A stretch of DNA of 64,000 nucleotides from VFKI01 sp964647825. GTDB lineage: Bacteria > Pseudomonadota > Gammaproteobacteria > DSM-16500. Location: assembly GCA_964647825.1 (NCBI GenBank), contig CAZYJL010000006.1, positions 78,751 to 142,750 on the forward strand, in the 5' to 3' direction. How positions within the stretch are numbered: the stretch's first letter is position 1; each line of letters starts with the position of its first letter. The notes under the pieces were generated by a model, which was given only the letters and a program-made list of their open reading frames with translations, made no database searches and was not told the DNA's origin. Below are positions 26,807-37,540 of the stretch, piece after piece. The translations under genes were made by a program, and so were the position numbers.

Positions 26807-29614
26807 ATGAACGCAATGAATCCATCCCACGCACTCTCTCCAGAAGAACAAGCCATGGAGAAAAACTATACCCCACAAGCCATTGAAGCACGTTGGTACG
26901 CCTCTTGGGAAAAAAAGGGATACTTTGCGCCCCAACTATCAGGATCTTCCGACGCCACCCCCTATTGCATCATGCTGCCGCCACCCAATGTGACTGGCAG
27001 CTTACATATGGGGCATGGTTTTGGTTTTACACTGATTGATATCTTGACACGTTACCATCGCATGCAGGGTCAACCCACTTTATGGCAACCCGGCACAGAC
27101 CATGCTGGCATTGCGACCCAATTGATGGTGGAACGTGATCTAGCGCGCCAAAATGAAACTCGCGCCTCCCTAGGACGTGAAAAATTCGTTGAAAAAATAT
27201 GGGAATGGAAACACGCATCAGGAAATCGCATTACAGAACAATTACGTCAATTAGGTTTTTCGCCTGATTGGTCACGCGAATGCTTCACATTAGATGAATC
27301 ACTTTCTTATGCAGTGCGCACCGTTTTTATCAAATTATATGAAGAAGGTTTAATTTATCGCGGCACGCGTCTTGTCAATTGGGATCCAAAATTTCTTACG
27401 GCCATTTCTGATTTAGAAGTGATTAGCCAAGAAGAAGATACGCATTTATGGCATATCCGTTATCCACTCACCAACGGTAAAGGTCATCTTGTGGTTGCGA
27501 CCACTCGACCTGAGACGTTATTAGGCGATGTCGCGGTAGCCGTCCATCCTGAAGATGAACGTTATACAGCACTACTTGGTCAAACGGTTCAATTACCGCT
27601 AACAGAGCGTGTGATCCCAATTATTGCAGACACTTATGTTGAAAAAGACTTTGGCAGTGGTTGCGTGAAAATCACACCAGCGCATGATTTTAATGATTAT
27701 GCAATTGGACAACGGCATCAACTGACACCTATTACCATTTTCACACCCGATGCAAAACTCAACGATAATACACCCGAAAATTATCGCGGACTGGACCGTT
27801 TTGTTGCACGTAAAAAAATCATTGCTGATTTAACACAACGCGATTTAATCGAAAAAATTGAGAGATACAAAACAAAAATTCCGCGCGGCGAACGCTCGGA
27901 TGTCATTATCGAACCACGACTCACACAACAATGGTTTGTCAAAATGAAGCCATTGGCGACGCCTGCAATCGATGCTGTTAAGCAAGAGAAGGTTCGTTTT
28001 TATCCAGAAAATTGGACAAAAACCTATTTTCAATGGTTAGAAAATATTGAAGATTGGTGTATCAGTCGACAACTCTGGTGGGGACATCGTATTCCTGTTT
28101 GGTACGATGCTCTGGGCAATAGTTATGTCGGGCACGATGAAGCCGATGTACGTGCACGCTATGCAGAGACGCTCACGGCAGACATGCCATTACACCAAGA
28201 TGAAGATGTATTGGACACATGGTTTTCTTCCGCACTCTGGCCTTTCTCCACCCTAGGTTGGCCAGCAAAAACACCGGAACTTGCGTTATTTTATCCAAAC
28301 AATGTCTTAGTCACTGGATTTGATATTCTCTTTTTCTGGGTCGCACGGATGATGATGCTCGGCTTGAAATTTATGGGCGATGTACCCTTTCGCGAAGTCT
28401 ATCTCACCGGTTTAATTCGCGATGCCGACGGACAAAAAATGTCAAAAACAAAAGGCAATGTGCTGGATCCGCTAGATCTTATTCATGGCATTGATCTGGC
28501 GACACTCATCAAAAAACGCGTTGAAAATTTAGCGCAACCAGAAAAAGCAGCGCAAATTGAAAAAGCCACGCGCAAAGAATTTCCCGATGGTATTGTTGCT
28601 TATGGTACGGATGCCTTACGTTTTACATTTTGTGCGCTTGCTTCACAGAATCGTGAAATTCGTTTTGATACCAACCGTCTCGCAGGTTACCGTAATTTTT
28701 GCAATAAACTCTGGAATGCCGCGCGATATGTGTTAATGAATACAGAAAATCAAACGCTCGCCGCAAGCGATTTATCGTTACCCGATCGCTGGATTCTTTC
28801 GCGCTTACAAAAAACCATTCATACACTGCATACCCATATGCAAACCTATCGTTTTGATTTATTCGCTCAATCACTCTATGAATTTATCTGGAATGATTTC
28901 TGCGATTGGTATCTTGAGTTATCCAAACCTATTTTAACTGCAACAGACAGTACAGAAGCCGCACGCGCAGGCACGCGCCATACATTAATCCATACACTGG
29001 AAACCATTTTACGCTTGCTACATCCTGTGATGCCTTTTATTACGGAAGAAATATGGCAACGTGTCGCACCCGTTGCAGGTATCAAGGGTGAAACGATTAT
29101 GTTACAGCCTTACCCACAGCCTCTTTCTCATCTTGAAAATACATCGGCTGAAACGGAAATCCATTGGCTACAAACGGTTATTATTGCTTTACGCACCGTT
29201 CGCAGTGAAATGAATATTGCGCCCAGTAAAAAAATTGCTGTGTTACTCCGTCAAGGTAATGCAACAGATCATGCGCTATTTCATCAACATCAAGCATTAA
29301 TTTTTACATTAGCAAAGTTATCCAGTGCAACGTGGCTGCCTGAAAATACGGAGCCGCCTGAATCAGCGACTGCGCTAGCAGGGTCTTTAGAACTATTGAT
29401 TCCGATGGCAGGCTTAATTGATCGTGCAGAAGAACAGGCGCGCCTGCAGCGTGAAATTGAAAAATTCAGCAAAGAATTAGAAAAAATTTCTGCGAAATTA
29501 ACGAATCCAGATTTTTTAGCACGCGCACCGGAAGCGGTTGTCATCAAAGATAAAACTCGCTGTACTGAATTAACCGAGATGCTGGTGACATTACGTGGGA
29601 AATTGAATAAATAA
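26807..29614 (+). CDS. valS: Valyl-tRNA synthetase
   Basis: Class I aminoacyl-tRNA synthetase charging tRNA-Val. 935 aa. It has the HIGH-type motif [12 protein letters not shown] near residue 65, [17 protein letters not shown] of the editing domain, the [12 protein letters not shown] motif, the anticodon-binding domain and the C-terminal coiled coil ([22 protein letters not shown]). The start at 26807 has GAGG just upstream; other in-frame ATGs lie downstream (26816, 26855). It is slightly shorter than the E. coli enzyme. Confidence 0.97.
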   Translation: MNAMNPSHALSPEEQAMEKNYTPQAIEARWYASWEKKGYFAPQLSGSSDATPYCIMLPPPNVTGSLHMGHGFGFTLIDILTRYHRMQGQPTLWQPGTDHAGIATQLMVERDLARQNETRASLGREKFVEKIWEWKHASGNRITEQLRQLGFSPDWSRECFTLDESLSYAVRTVFIKLYEEGLIYRGTRLVNWDPKFLTAISDLEVISQEEDTHLWHIRYPLTNGKGHLVVATTRPETLLGDVAVAVHPEDERYTALLGQTVQLPLTERVIPIIADTYVEKDFGSGCVKITPAHDFNDYAIGQRHQLTPITIFTPDAKLNDNTPENYRGLDRFVARKKIIADLTQRDLIEKIERYKTKIPRGERSDVIIEPRLTQQWFVKMKPLATPAIDAVKQEKVRFYPENWTKTYFQWLENIEDWCISRQLWWGHRIPVWYDALGNSYVGHDEADVRARYAETLTADMPLHQDEDVLDTWFSSALWPFSTLGWPAKTPELALFYPNNVLVTGFDILFFWVARMMMLGLKFMGDVPFREVYLTGLIRDADGQKMSKTKGNVLDPLDLIHGIDLATLIKKRVENLAQPEKAAQIEKATRKEFPDGIVAYGTDALRFTFCALASQNREIRFDTNRLAGYRNFCNKLWNAARYVLMNTENQTLAASDLSLPDRWILSRLQKTIHTLHTHMQTYRFDLFAQSLYEFIWNDFCDWYLELSKPILTATDSTEAARAGTRHTLIHTLETILRLLHPVMPFITEEIWQRVAPVAGIKGETIMLQPYPQPLSHLENTSAETEIHWLQTVIIALRTVRSEMNIAPSKKIAVLLRQGNATDHALFHQHQALIFTLAKLSSATWLPENTEPPESATALAGSLELLIPMAGLIDRAEEQARLQREIEKFSKELEKISAKLTNPDFLARAPEAVVIKDKTRCTELTEMLVTLRGKLNK

Positions 29615-29657
29615 TAATTTGGTTTGATTTTCTTTCATTTGAAAAGGAAATAATAGC

Positions 29658-30248
29658 ATGGGATTTTCATTAACAACGTCATTCTTTCAAAATATCGATA
29701 TGAGCCGTATAGGAGGAACATTTCGAGACAGTCTTCGCTCGGGTAACTTCCCCTATACAGCAGAACAATTACGTGATCGCGCTTTAATTATTGGCTGTAT
29801 GGCAATAGGTTACTACCTTGGTAATACATTAAACGACCCCGAAATCACGCAGTGTTCTAATGGTTTTATTGCTGTTGCGGGTGCCACACTTGGACTTTTA
29901 ATCTCACGTAGCGTCGTAGCCTATCCGACACTAAAACGTCGTCAAGCGATTCGTGAACTAAATGAAGAAAAAATAAATTCAATTAAAATTAAAATGAATG
30001 AATCAGAAGAAATAAATAATCCCGTGTTTTCCGAAAAAATTCAAAAAATACTGCAACTTATCGAAAAGCATGCTGAGTCTAGGTTATCGATTAGTCTTCT
30101 TACACAAACTAAATTACTTACCCAGCTTAACGAACACTTAGAACATTTTGACCGTGATGCTTGGGACAAGAATACACCAGAGACACTATTTAAATTGCTC
30201 TTCTCCCCAAGAGAAGAAAGTCGTGCGTTATTAAAAAAATCGCTGTAA
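29658..30248 (+). CDS. Unknown small membrane protein downstream of valS
   Basis: Not recognised. 196 aa with two hydrophobic segments at about residues 42-57 and 69-88, a basic turn (LKRRQ) and a soluble helical C-terminal half that ends SPREESRALLKKSL, an acidic-then-basic end. AAGGAAA lies 9 nt before the ATG. It lies 43 nt after valS and could be co-transcribed. It belongs with the other lineage-specific genes of this region; a role as secreted membrane-inserting effector is possible but only inferred. Confidence 0.45.
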   Translation: MGFSLTTSFFQNIDMSRIGGTFRDSLRSGNFPYTAEQLRDRALIIGCMAIGYYLGNTLNDPEITQCSNGFIAVAGATLGLLISRSVVAYPTLKRRQAIRELNEEKINSIKIKMNESEEINNPVFSEKIQKILQLIEKHAESRLSISLLTQTKLLTQLNEHLEHFDRDAWDKNTPETLFKLLFSPREESRALLKKSL

Positions 30249-30344
30249 CTCACCTTATACAATAAAGATAAAGCAAAAAATCCGAGCTGTTATTCTTCAC
30301 GCTATAAGGACACCCAGCCACCCCGCACCTGGTGCATATTTTAG

Positions 30345-30440
30345 ACATAACTCATTAAACCAAGGCGTCATCCCATTTAATCCTATCATCGCGTCTAATG
30401 CTGTCATCCCGCGGTTTATCCGCGGGATCCAGAGAAATGC
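30345..30440. repeat. R5 repeat (cattaaaccaagg...cccgcggtttatccgcggg)
   Basis: Within the 375-bp gap between the genes at 29658 and 30624. It holds cattaaaccaaggcgtcat, the motif cgcgtctaatgctgtcat and the perfect 19-bp palindrome cccgcggtttatccgcggg (30408-30426). The same parts occur in the long palindrome at 62639-62945. The remainder of the gap (30441-30623) is AT-rich leader with no ORF and no clear PmrA box. Confidence 0.65.
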
Positions 30441-30623
30441 CAAAAAAAGAAGACGTATTCATGAGCGCAAAACATTTGTTTACCCATGAAAATAAAATAG
30501 ACATAAATTCATTAAAATGAATAAGTTATAGTATAAAAAAAATTCATTTTCGTTGATTAGTGAAAAAATATGCTATTTTTAAGTTAGCCTGTAGTTAAAA
30601 TTAAGCTCATTGGAGGTGTTATC

Positions 30624-31952
30624 ATGCTTAGCAAAAGAAGTGCCGCCATCCTAGAAGAAAAAGAAGAAAAAAAAGAGCTAACCCGCACACCATTTTCAAA
30701 AATCCGATTTGAATATTTTGATATTGAAAGAGAAAAACAATTTCGAGAAGTATGCCTTAAAATGGTCGATACGATTCTTGCAACAGATGAATATCTATGG
30801 GAATGCTTGAAAGATCGTCACTTCATCAAACACCCTCAGCCAGGTGATATAACAAAAAAGTCCTTTCCCACTTTTCTAAATGAAGTATTAGCATTATTTG
30901 ATTATGATGAAAAAGAAAATCGGTATTTTATTAGCAAAGAAGCTAAAGAGAATTTTGATCTAGATGCAACGCGTCTCGGTGATGGCAGCTTAAATGCTAT
31001 TCTTGTTAGCAGCATGAATATAGCGCTTGGTGTAAAATATCAAGATTACATGAATGAATCATTTAAAAAAGCCACTGAGAAAAATGAATTTTTTGATTCT
31101 GAAAAATGGGTATCTATACGCAATGAATTTATCACCGGTGGGACAGATGGAAAAATAGGATCGCTTCACTCTGAAATTACTAAAAAAGTTGACCAATGGA
31201 TAGATAGACGCATAGGAAAATCTTTTTATACTGCCGAAAGACTAAAGGATAAATTAATTGAATGGTATAAAAGCATTGACCAGCTTAATGCAACTGACCC
31301 GGATTACGCTCATATTGCTGGAACCATTTTCTCTAGACTCTTAAGCTTACCATTAAAAGAACTTAACGAATTCGATAAGGCAATTTCTGAAGTTTCCTTT
31401 GATGAATCAAGCGACAAAAAAGAAAAATCTCTGATGCTACTCCATGAAAGAATTCAGCAACTTTCGTCTGCAAAAGATGGGGCTGACGAATTTTATGTTG
31501 ATATTCGCGCAACAACACAAACAACACTATTTCAATTAGAGGAACAAATTAAAAAACAATCCTCCAAAACAGCTTCTATCTTTTCTAAATTAAAAGATAC
31601 ATCTGATTCAAAGACAGTTGAGCAATTATATATCATTAAAACAATGATCAGTGATTGTTTTAGAAAAGCTGCATGTAACCCACGGCTCATTGGATTATCA
31701 CGCAGCAAGATTCAAACACATCTCATCAATGCATTTGTAGCTAACTATTCTGCGACTATGCAAGAGCACTTAGCATTCGAAGGCGAAAATATTAACACTC
31801 CTTTTCTGTTTTTAGAGAAAAAATCACCCAATTTTTTAAAGGTTTTAAAAGAAAACTTTAGCGAAGAAGTGATCAATAAACGTTTAGCATTAGAAAAAGA
31901 ATTGCTCCCGCCGCCTACTTTAAAAACATCATTTTCTTTTAAGAAGAGTTAA
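30624..31952 (+). CDS. Unknown helical protein, candidate effector
   Basis: Not recognised. 442 aa, charged and largely helical, without signal peptide or membrane segments. The N-terminus is lysine/glutamate-rich (ILEEKEEKKEL). The C-terminus has a glutamate-bearing helix (RLALEKELL), then PPPTLKTSFSFKKS, a proline/serine tail with a basic end. GGAGGTG lies 6 nt before the ATG, a strong ribosome site. It is monocistronic, between repeat R5 and a convergent gene. Effector status is suggested only by composition and neighbourhood. Confidence 0.5.
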   Translation: MLSKRSAAILEEKEEKKELTRTPFSKIRFEYFDIEREKQFREVCLKMVDTILATDEYLWECLKDRHFIKHPQPGDITKKSFPTFLNEVLALFDYDEKENRYFISKEAKENFDLDATRLGDGSLNAILVSSMNIALGVKYQDYMNESFKKATEKNEFFDSEKWVSIRNEFITGGTDGKIGSLHSEITKKVDQWIDRRIGKSFYTAERLKDKLIEWYKSIDQLNATDPDYAHIAGTIFSRLLSLPLKELNEFDKAISEVSFDESSDKKEKSLMLLHERIQQLSSAKDGADEFYVDIRATTQTTLFQLEEQIKKQSSKTASIFSKLKDTSDSKTVEQLYIIKTMISDCFRKAACNPRLIGLSRSKIQTHLINAFVANYSATMQEHLAFEGENINTPFLFLEKKSPNFLKVLKENFSEEVINKRLALEKELLPPPTLKTSFSFKKS

Positions 31953-32003
31953 ATGATCAAACAAGTCAGCTAAATTAATGCGTCATAGCAGATCATCATA
32001 TAT

Positions 32004-32036
32004 ATCACCCTGCGCCTATTGCAGGGTGATAATTGA
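32004..32036. terminator. Bidirectional hairpin between convergent unknown genes
   Basis: Inverted repeat atcaccctg (32004-32012) and cagggtgat (32022-32030) with a 9-nt loop. AT-rich flanks (aattgaaatttt on the right) lie between the ends of the genes at 30624 and 34204. The U-tract is interrupted, so termination would be moderate. Confidence 0.55.
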
Positions 32037-32095
32037 AATTTTAAAACTAAACAAAAAATGACGCTGAAGTACTATTTTATATCATGTTAAGGAAG

Positions 32096-34204
32096 TTAGT
32101 GTCGGAAAGATATGCTGGAAGAGCTTGCGTATTTTTGATCATCTAACTCAACTCTTTTTGTAGGTTTAGTTGAAGAAAATGAACTAAACAATCCCATTTC
32201 ACTGGGCTTCGATGTTTCTTTTTTCTCTTCGTTATAATCTAGAAAGAGTCTATCAGGTGTAGAATTAAATATTCCTTTCACTCCCTCGCAACATACAGCA
32301 AACGTTCGGATACTATTTTGATGATTCGCGACTTCATCTTCATAGTGTTTTGATAAACCCTTAAAAATTTCATTTAAGCATTGATCGAAATATAGCATAG
32401 AATCCACATATGCGTGGTTACGGTGTCTTTCCGGTTCAACGTACTTGAACTTTTCAACAGCCTCTTCAAAATCGTTTAACTGAGGAAGAATAATATTTTT
32501 GATTTGTTCTTTCCTATTTTCTTTCTCAACCGCATCTTTGCTATTTTTCAAAAGCCGAAAAATGAGTGCTTCAAGATTTTCAATAGTTACAGATGGATAC
32601 ACAGGATTAAGTTTAGATTCTGAAAATGTATTGTCAATTAATTGCTTCATGTCGTCCATAAATGGATCTTTTTCATCAAATTTCTGCAATGTATCAATCA
32701 AAGCACATGCTTCAGTCTTCAAAAGACTTTTTTTCTGCTCTTCTGTTAACCGCAATTTTTTGGCAATCATGTTAAGCTGTCGATATTCAATCAACAGTGT
32801 CGTTGCATTGACCCCCAGACGATCGACAACCTTAGCATAAAGTTCCGGTGAGGCTTGATTAAACCCACCAATAGGTTGGCACGATAAAACATGTTGAAAA
32901 TATAATTTTGCAACTTCCTTGATAGTGATTGGATTGTCTTTCCCTGTTAATTTAGCCATTTTTTTCATTTCATTTTCTTTTTTTAGAAAATCAGCTCTGC
33001 TCTTTTTCCAGTGATACTTGTTTATAAATCCAACTCGATGTTTATCATAAAGAAAAAGGTCTAATTCAATGATTCGCGCTAAGCTATCTGCTATTGCCCA
33101 TAAACATTCGGCACGTTTTAGTGAAAATGGCAAATTAATTTTTTTATTTTCTTTCAGAGTGTTTTTTAATTTTTCAGAAGCTTCATGGTAGAGCAAATAC
33201 TCTGTTGCTTTTTTTTCATCCAATGGCAAGTCTTTAAGTTTCTTGTTAATGTCTTTAACGTAATCCTGAAGTGTTGTTATCAATTTATCGAAAGCAACAT
33301 CACTCACATAAAGTTCTTCTTCTTTAAGACTCAGCACGTATCCAACAGCCAAGTTATACCCTAATGTCAACTGTAGCTGGAGGGATTGAGGTGGTGTTTT
33401 TTTATAGTGCGTGGCATTCACGCCTTTTACACCCGTTGTTTCCATAATATTACCAAAAAATATTTCCATCCCACCAACCTGCGTCCGTAAAATACCATGA
33501 TCAAAGGCAGACTCTTCGCTATGCCGACCTTCTTTAGTAGGTAATTTAAAAACATTGAATGGCAATGTCCTAGCAATATTTTCGTGCTCACTTGCACTTG
33601 CAGAGCTCAACAATTCAACGTTTAACGTTCTGAGTTTTTGAACAATAGAAAAGCTACTTAATTCAGCCAACGCAAGTTTCATTGGCCCTGTAACAGCAAC
33701 CATACTGTCGCCATTTTTTTCTTCATTTTTGTTCCATGCTTGCGGATTTTTCAGGTAATTATCACTTCGGTGTTTTTCATACGTTGTAGCAGAATAGTAA
33801 AATTGCCCTGCCTGCAATGAGCACGATGCCAAATGCTCAACAATAAATTCCTGAATATCTTTTTTATGTTTTTCTACGTCCTTAATATCACTCGCTACAC
33901 CTGCTGTCAGTTGTATATTGAGATCACCACCCAAGGCAAACCATGCATAGTCTCCACTTTCATTATAATCCCCTATTTTCTTTATGAGAGGACCAAGTAA
34001 TTTTTTCACCTGTTCTATTGTATTATCACTTGGAAAATGCATATTAAGAACTAGAATTTTTTCTCCATCATTATTTTTTACTTCATAAATTACATAATTT
34101 TTTTCTTTTTCGAGCATTTGATCACCTTCTTGATGACCAAAAGTAATGTACTCATTTTTGCTAGCAATGTCTTTTCTGAAAAAAAATTCCCTTGATAACG
34201 ACAT
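32096..34204 (-). CDS. Unknown large protein with endonuclease/exonuclease/phosphatase-like N-terminal motifs
   Basis: No family can be assigned firmly. 702 aa from the start at 34204 (AAAAAAGGAAATATT upstream; a longer frame to 34258 lacks a site). Residues 35-58 and 84-97 read like the core of an EEP-superfamily fold: a beta strand with LNMHF (compare N-x-H), then WFALGGDLNI (compare GDxN). SAFDHGIL at about 232-239 resembles the final S-D-H motif. If real, the domain is a metal-dependent nuclease or phosphatase. The first strand and glutamate motif are unclear, so it may be divergent or N-terminally shortened. Residues 260-650 are helical. The tail has a basic patch (KPTKRVELDD) and a serine-rich end (SSSSISFRH). 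It lies 57 bp after the POT transporter gene on the same strand. Confidence 0.5.
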   Translation of the reverse strand: MSLSREFFFRKDIASKNEYITFGHQEGDQMLEKEKNYVIYEVKNNDGEKILVLNMHFPSDNTIEQVKKLLGPLIKKIGDYNESGDYAWFALGGDLNIQLTAGVASDIKDVEKHKKDIQEFIVEHLASCSLQAGQFYYSATTYEKHRSDNYLKNPQAWNKNEEKNGDSMVAVTGPMKLALAELSSFSIVQKLRTLNVELLSSASASEHENIARTLPFNVFKLPTKEGRHSEESAFDHGILRTQVGGMEIFFGNIMETTGVKGVNATHYKKTPPQSLQLQLTLGYNLAVGYVLSLKEEELYVSDVAFDKLITTLQDYVKDINKKLKDLPLDEKKATEYLLYHEASEKLKNTLKENKKINLPFSLKRAECLWAIADSLARIIELDLFLYDKHRVGFINKYHWKKSRADFLKKENEMKKMAKLTGKDNPITIKEVAKLYFQHVLSCQPIGGFNQASPELYAKVVDRLGVNATTLLIEYRQLNMIAKKLRLTEEQKKSLLKTEACALIDTLQKFDEKDPFMDDMKQLIDNTFSESKLNPVYPSVTIENLEALIFRLLKNSKDAVEKENRKEQIKNIILPQLNDFEEAVEKFKYVEPERHRNHAYVDSMLYFDQCLNEIFKGLSKHYEDEVANHQNSIRTFAVCCEGVKGIFNSTPDRLFLDYNEEKKETSKPSEMGLFSSFSSTKPTKRVELDDQKYASSSSISFRH

Positions 34205-34261
34205 AATATTTCCTTTTTTAATTAAGTTAATTAATTTTGCTTTTACCAAATCTATCAATCA

Positions 34262-35758
34262 CTACGCCATCGTTAATTTACGCTCATGCATCAAACGTGA
34301 CATGAATGGCATCATTAGCAACATCACCACTCCGGCGGCTATCGACATCCAACCAAGCAAACCAAACGTCTGACCAAAACTTGCATTCGTCAACAAGGGA
34401 TCGATCGACGTGGTTGATCCCAATGCCATTTGTGAAAAATACCCTGACAACGCAGCCGATACACCCGTCATCATCATCCATGTGCCCATCAAAATACCCT
34501 GCAAATGAGCAGGCGCTAACTGACCTACCATGGCATACCCAATTGGCGAAATAAATAATTCTCCCAAGCTTTGCAATATATAACTCACTAAAATCCAATT
34601 AAAATTGACATACCCCGCCGCATTCGCAAAACGAATCCCAAGAGGCAAAATCGCTAACGCCACGCCAATACACAATAATGCAATCGAAAATTGCAATGGA
34701 ATAGTTAATGCTTTCCCGCGATAACGCAATGCCGTAAATAAAATACTTAACAATGGTCCGCCAATAATAATCACAATTGTATTAATATTTTGTACCCATT
34801 GCGGCGCAATCAAAAATCCTAAAAAATGACGATCCACATTGCGCTCAATAAACAAAGTCAAACCCATCGGCGCCATCTGATATAGCGTCCAAAAAACCAA
34901 TGATGAAATTGACAAAATGAGATACGCCCAAATTTTTTGACTACGTTCACGTGTCGGTTGTTTCATCGCCATCAACGCAATCACACCCATCATGCCTGCT
35001 CCCACTATCAGAATGAGTTGATTACTGGCAGCTGCATGCTCTAATAGAAATCTTAACGATAAGACTAAGATAATAATTGAAAACACGCCTTTAATATGAG
35101 CTATTTTTCTTGCACGTGGATCTAATTGTAATAAAGATGTATTCGTATCTGACAATTTTTTCCAGTGTAAAATACTTAGTAATAACGCAATGCCATTTCC
35201 TGCTGCAGCTAATATAAATAATAAATGATAATTATTTTGTAATTGCAAATAACCACTCATCGAAAAACCAACAAAAAAACCAATATTCATACCGCTATAA
35301 TTCCAGAGAAACGCTGCTTCCCGTCGTTTATCCTCCGGACGAAATAATTGCGTTAACATGCAATTAATACACGTTACATTCAAACCAGCGCCAGTAAGAA
35401 ATGCCGCTAACCCACAATACAACATATTGATATCAGGAATCGAAATTAAACCGCAACCTAGTACTGTCATCACCATGCCAATACAAAAAAGCATCCGGTA
35501 ACTTAGGAACCGTCCACCTAAATACCCTCCCAATAAGTGCAGTGCAAAATTAAATGCAATAAAAGACGTGGTTATCCCTGTTGCGACCGTATCACTCATA
35601 TGCAACCCGTTGGTGGCGTACAAAACCAATGTCGAATACAACACACTAAAGGCAAGCGTGGAAAAGGTCTGAATAAAAAAAAGTGCGCCGGCACCACGTG
35701 GCATAATGTCAGCATATTTTTGGTATAAAGTCTTACGTGTTTGCGCTGTTTGCTCCAT
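34262..35758 (-). CDS. POT-family proton-dependent oligopeptide transporter
   Basis: Inner-membrane MFS symporter of the POT/PTR family, importing di/tripeptides with protons. 498 aa with 12-14 membrane segments. Visible are GGYLGGRFLSYR after TM2, GAGLNVTCINCMLTQLF, the FLWNYSGMNIGFFVG segment of TM5, and the family motif GELFISPIGYAMVGQLAP (compare GE-L-SP-GL) near TM10. The TM1 ExxER motif of true peptide carriers is not seen, so the substrate may differ. Peptide/amino acid uptake suits an intracellular lifestyle. Confidence 0.85.
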   Translation of the reverse strand: MEQTAQTRKTLYQKYADIMPRGAGALFFIQTFSTLAFSVLYSTLVLYATNGLHMSDTVATGITTSFIAFNFALHLLGGYLGGRFLSYRMLFCIGMVMTVLGCGLISIPDINMLYCGLAAFLTGAGLNVTCINCMLTQLFRPEDKRREAAFLWNYSGMNIGFFVGFSMSGYLQLQNNYHLLFILAAAGNGIALLLSILHWKKLSDTNTSLLQLDPRARKIAHIKGVFSIIILVLSLRFLLEHAAASNQLILIVGAGMMGVIALMAMKQPTRERSQKIWAYLILSISSLVFWTLYQMAPMGLTLFIERNVDRHFLGFLIAPQWVQNINTIVIIIGGPLLSILFTALRYRGKALTIPLQFSIALLCIGVALAILPLGIRFANAAGYVNFNWILVSYILQSLGELFISPIGYAMVGQLAPAHLQGILMGTWMMMTGVSAALSGYFSQMALGSTTSIDPLLTNASFGQTFGLLGWMSIAAGVVMLLMMPFMSRLMHERKLTMA

Positions 35759-36115
35759 TTTTTCTCCAATTCAGCAAGCAATTTTTTATAAGGGCGTATT
35801 GATAACGTAAAAGCGTGCGGGTGACAACATAGAGAACACAAGCCTTTAAAATGAATACGCTATTTTTATATGAAGTGGTAAACCGAATACAACGATAGGT
35901 AAACAGACAATCCAGCAGAATAATCAGTGCGCTTTATACCATATTTTTTTTTGCAGTACACGACCCATTACCATTAAAATGGCTTATTTTTCAAAATTTT
36001 CAGTATCGCACCACATGGCGAACATGGATTTTACGCCACTGTCAATCTTGCCCCACAAGGCTGATCCATGTTAATAAGGCAAATTCATTTCTATTGACAT
36101 AGGTTACAGTGAGTC
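35759..36115. other. Divergent promoter region, otherwise empty
   Basis: A 357-bp gap between the divergent transporter genes at 34262-35758 and 36116-37540. I see no convincing ORF, RNA gene or member of the repeat families found elsewhere. It probably holds both promoters, but no -10/-35 pair stands out. Confidence 0.4.
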
Positions 36116-37540
36116 ATGAAACCGCAACGACAGTCTAGCTCGACTATTTACACGATTTCTGCAATTGCAGCACTTGCAGGCTTATTATTTGGTTTCGACA
36201 CAGGCATTATATCTGGCGCCCTCCTGTTCATCCAACAGGATTTTGTTCTTACCACCCACATGAAAGAATTGATTGTCAGTAGCGTGTTACCAGGCGCGAT
36301 GATCGGATCTTTAATGAGTGGCCGCCTAACCGACAGCTTTGGGCGTCGGCGCCTCATGTTAGCTGTCTCCGCCCTTTTCATTACTGGCACCGCTATTGCC
36401 TCTTTTGCATCGCAAGTGAATGGTATTCTCACTGGCCGTTTACTTATTGGGGTGGCTATTGGCATTGGTTCTTATACCGCCCCCCTCTACATCGCCGAGA
36501 TCTCGCCAAGTAACCTCCGCGGCGCGCTCGTCTCACTGAACCAACTCGCTATCACACTTGGCATCCTTGGCTCTTATCTGATTAATTACGCGTTTACCTC
36601 GACAGAAAACAGTTGGCGTTGGATGTTTGGTATTGGTCTCATCCCTGCTTTATTGCTTGCCATTGGCATGATTTTTCTGCCTGAAAGTCCTCGCTGGCTA
36701 GTGATGCGCAATCGAGACGAGGCCGCAAAGAAAATCCTATCTCGTGTGCGCGCCACCGCCCAAGAAGTGAGTACCGAATTATTCGACATTAAAAATAGCC
36801 TGCAAATTAAACAAGCAACTTTTAGAGAGATTTTTACACCATGGATTCTGCCAGTCTTATTCTTTGGCGCCATGCTTGGCTTTATTCAGCAAGTCACAGG
36901 GATTAACGCTATTATTTATTACGCCCCAACCATTTTCCAAATGGCAGGTTTCCATGATGCATCAAGTTCCATTCTTGCCACTGTCGGTGTGGGTGTTGTC
37001 AACGTTGCCTCCACGGTCGTTGCTATCTTTTTAATTGATCGCCTTGGCCGCCGTCCACTGCTCTTATCTGGTTTAGCCGGGATGTTTTTTAGTTTATTAG
37101 GCGTCGCATGGGTTTTCTATCAAGGCGCTGAAGCAGCCAATGTCTTTCGCTGGATCGCTTTAGGTTGCACCTTTACCTATATTATTTGTTTTGCTTTTAG
37201 TTTAGGTGCGATTCTTTGGTTAGTGGTTTCTGAAATTTTTCCATTAGAAGTCCGGGGTGCTGCTATGAGTATCGCGGTATTTAGCTGTTGGTTTTGGAAT
37301 TATATGGTTTCCTCCAATTTTCTTTCCTTACTTGAAAAACTTGGGGCAACAACAACTTTCCTCTTATTTGCGGCATTATGCGTATTTAGTTTTATCTTCT
37401 GTTATTTTAAAGCACCTGAAACACGCGGGGTTACGCTTGAACAGATTGAAAACAATATTCGCAAACGACTGCCATTGCGTGCGATTGGTCAACCGCCTAC
37501 CCATCATTCTCTTAACAACACAGCAGAAATCTCTTCATGA
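36116..37540 (+). CDS. Sugar porter (MFS), xylose/glucose:H+ symporter-like
   Basis: Inner-membrane sugar:proton symporter. 474 aa, 12 membrane segments. It shows FGFDTGIISGALLFI in TM1, the MFS motif GRLTDSFGRRRLM, the second repeat motif DRLGRRPLLLSG, PESPRWLVMRNRDEAAKKIL before the central loop, QQVTGINAIIYYAPTIFQ in TM7 (sugar-binding Q-QxxxN) and the C-terminal PETRGVTLEQIE. These are the full PESPR/PETRG sugar-porter signatures. It overlaps the next gene (glucokinase) by 4 bp, so imported sugar, probably glucose, is phosphorylated by its neighbour. Confidence 0.93.
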   Translation: MKPQRQSSSTIYTISAIAALAGLLFGFDTGIISGALLFIQQDFVLTTHMKELIVSSVLPGAMIGSLMSGRLTDSFGRRRLMLAVSALFITGTAIASFASQVNGILTGRLLIGVAIGIGSYTAPLYIAEISPSNLRGALVSLNQLAITLGILGSYLINYAFTSTENSWRWMFGIGLIPALLLAIGMIFLPESPRWLVMRNRDEAAKKILSRVRATAQEVSTELFDIKNSLQIKQATFREIFTPWILPVLFFGAMLGFIQQVTGINAIIYYAPTIFQMAGFHDASSSILATVGVGVVNVASTVVAIFLIDRLGRRPLLLSGLAGMFFSLLGVAWVFYQGAEAANVFRWIALGCTFTYIICFAFSLGAILWLVVSEIFPLEVRGAAMSIAVFSCWFWNYMVSSNFLSLLEKLGATTTFLLFAALCVFSFIFCYFKAPETRGVTLEQIENNIRKRLPLRAIGQPPTHHSLNNTAEISS

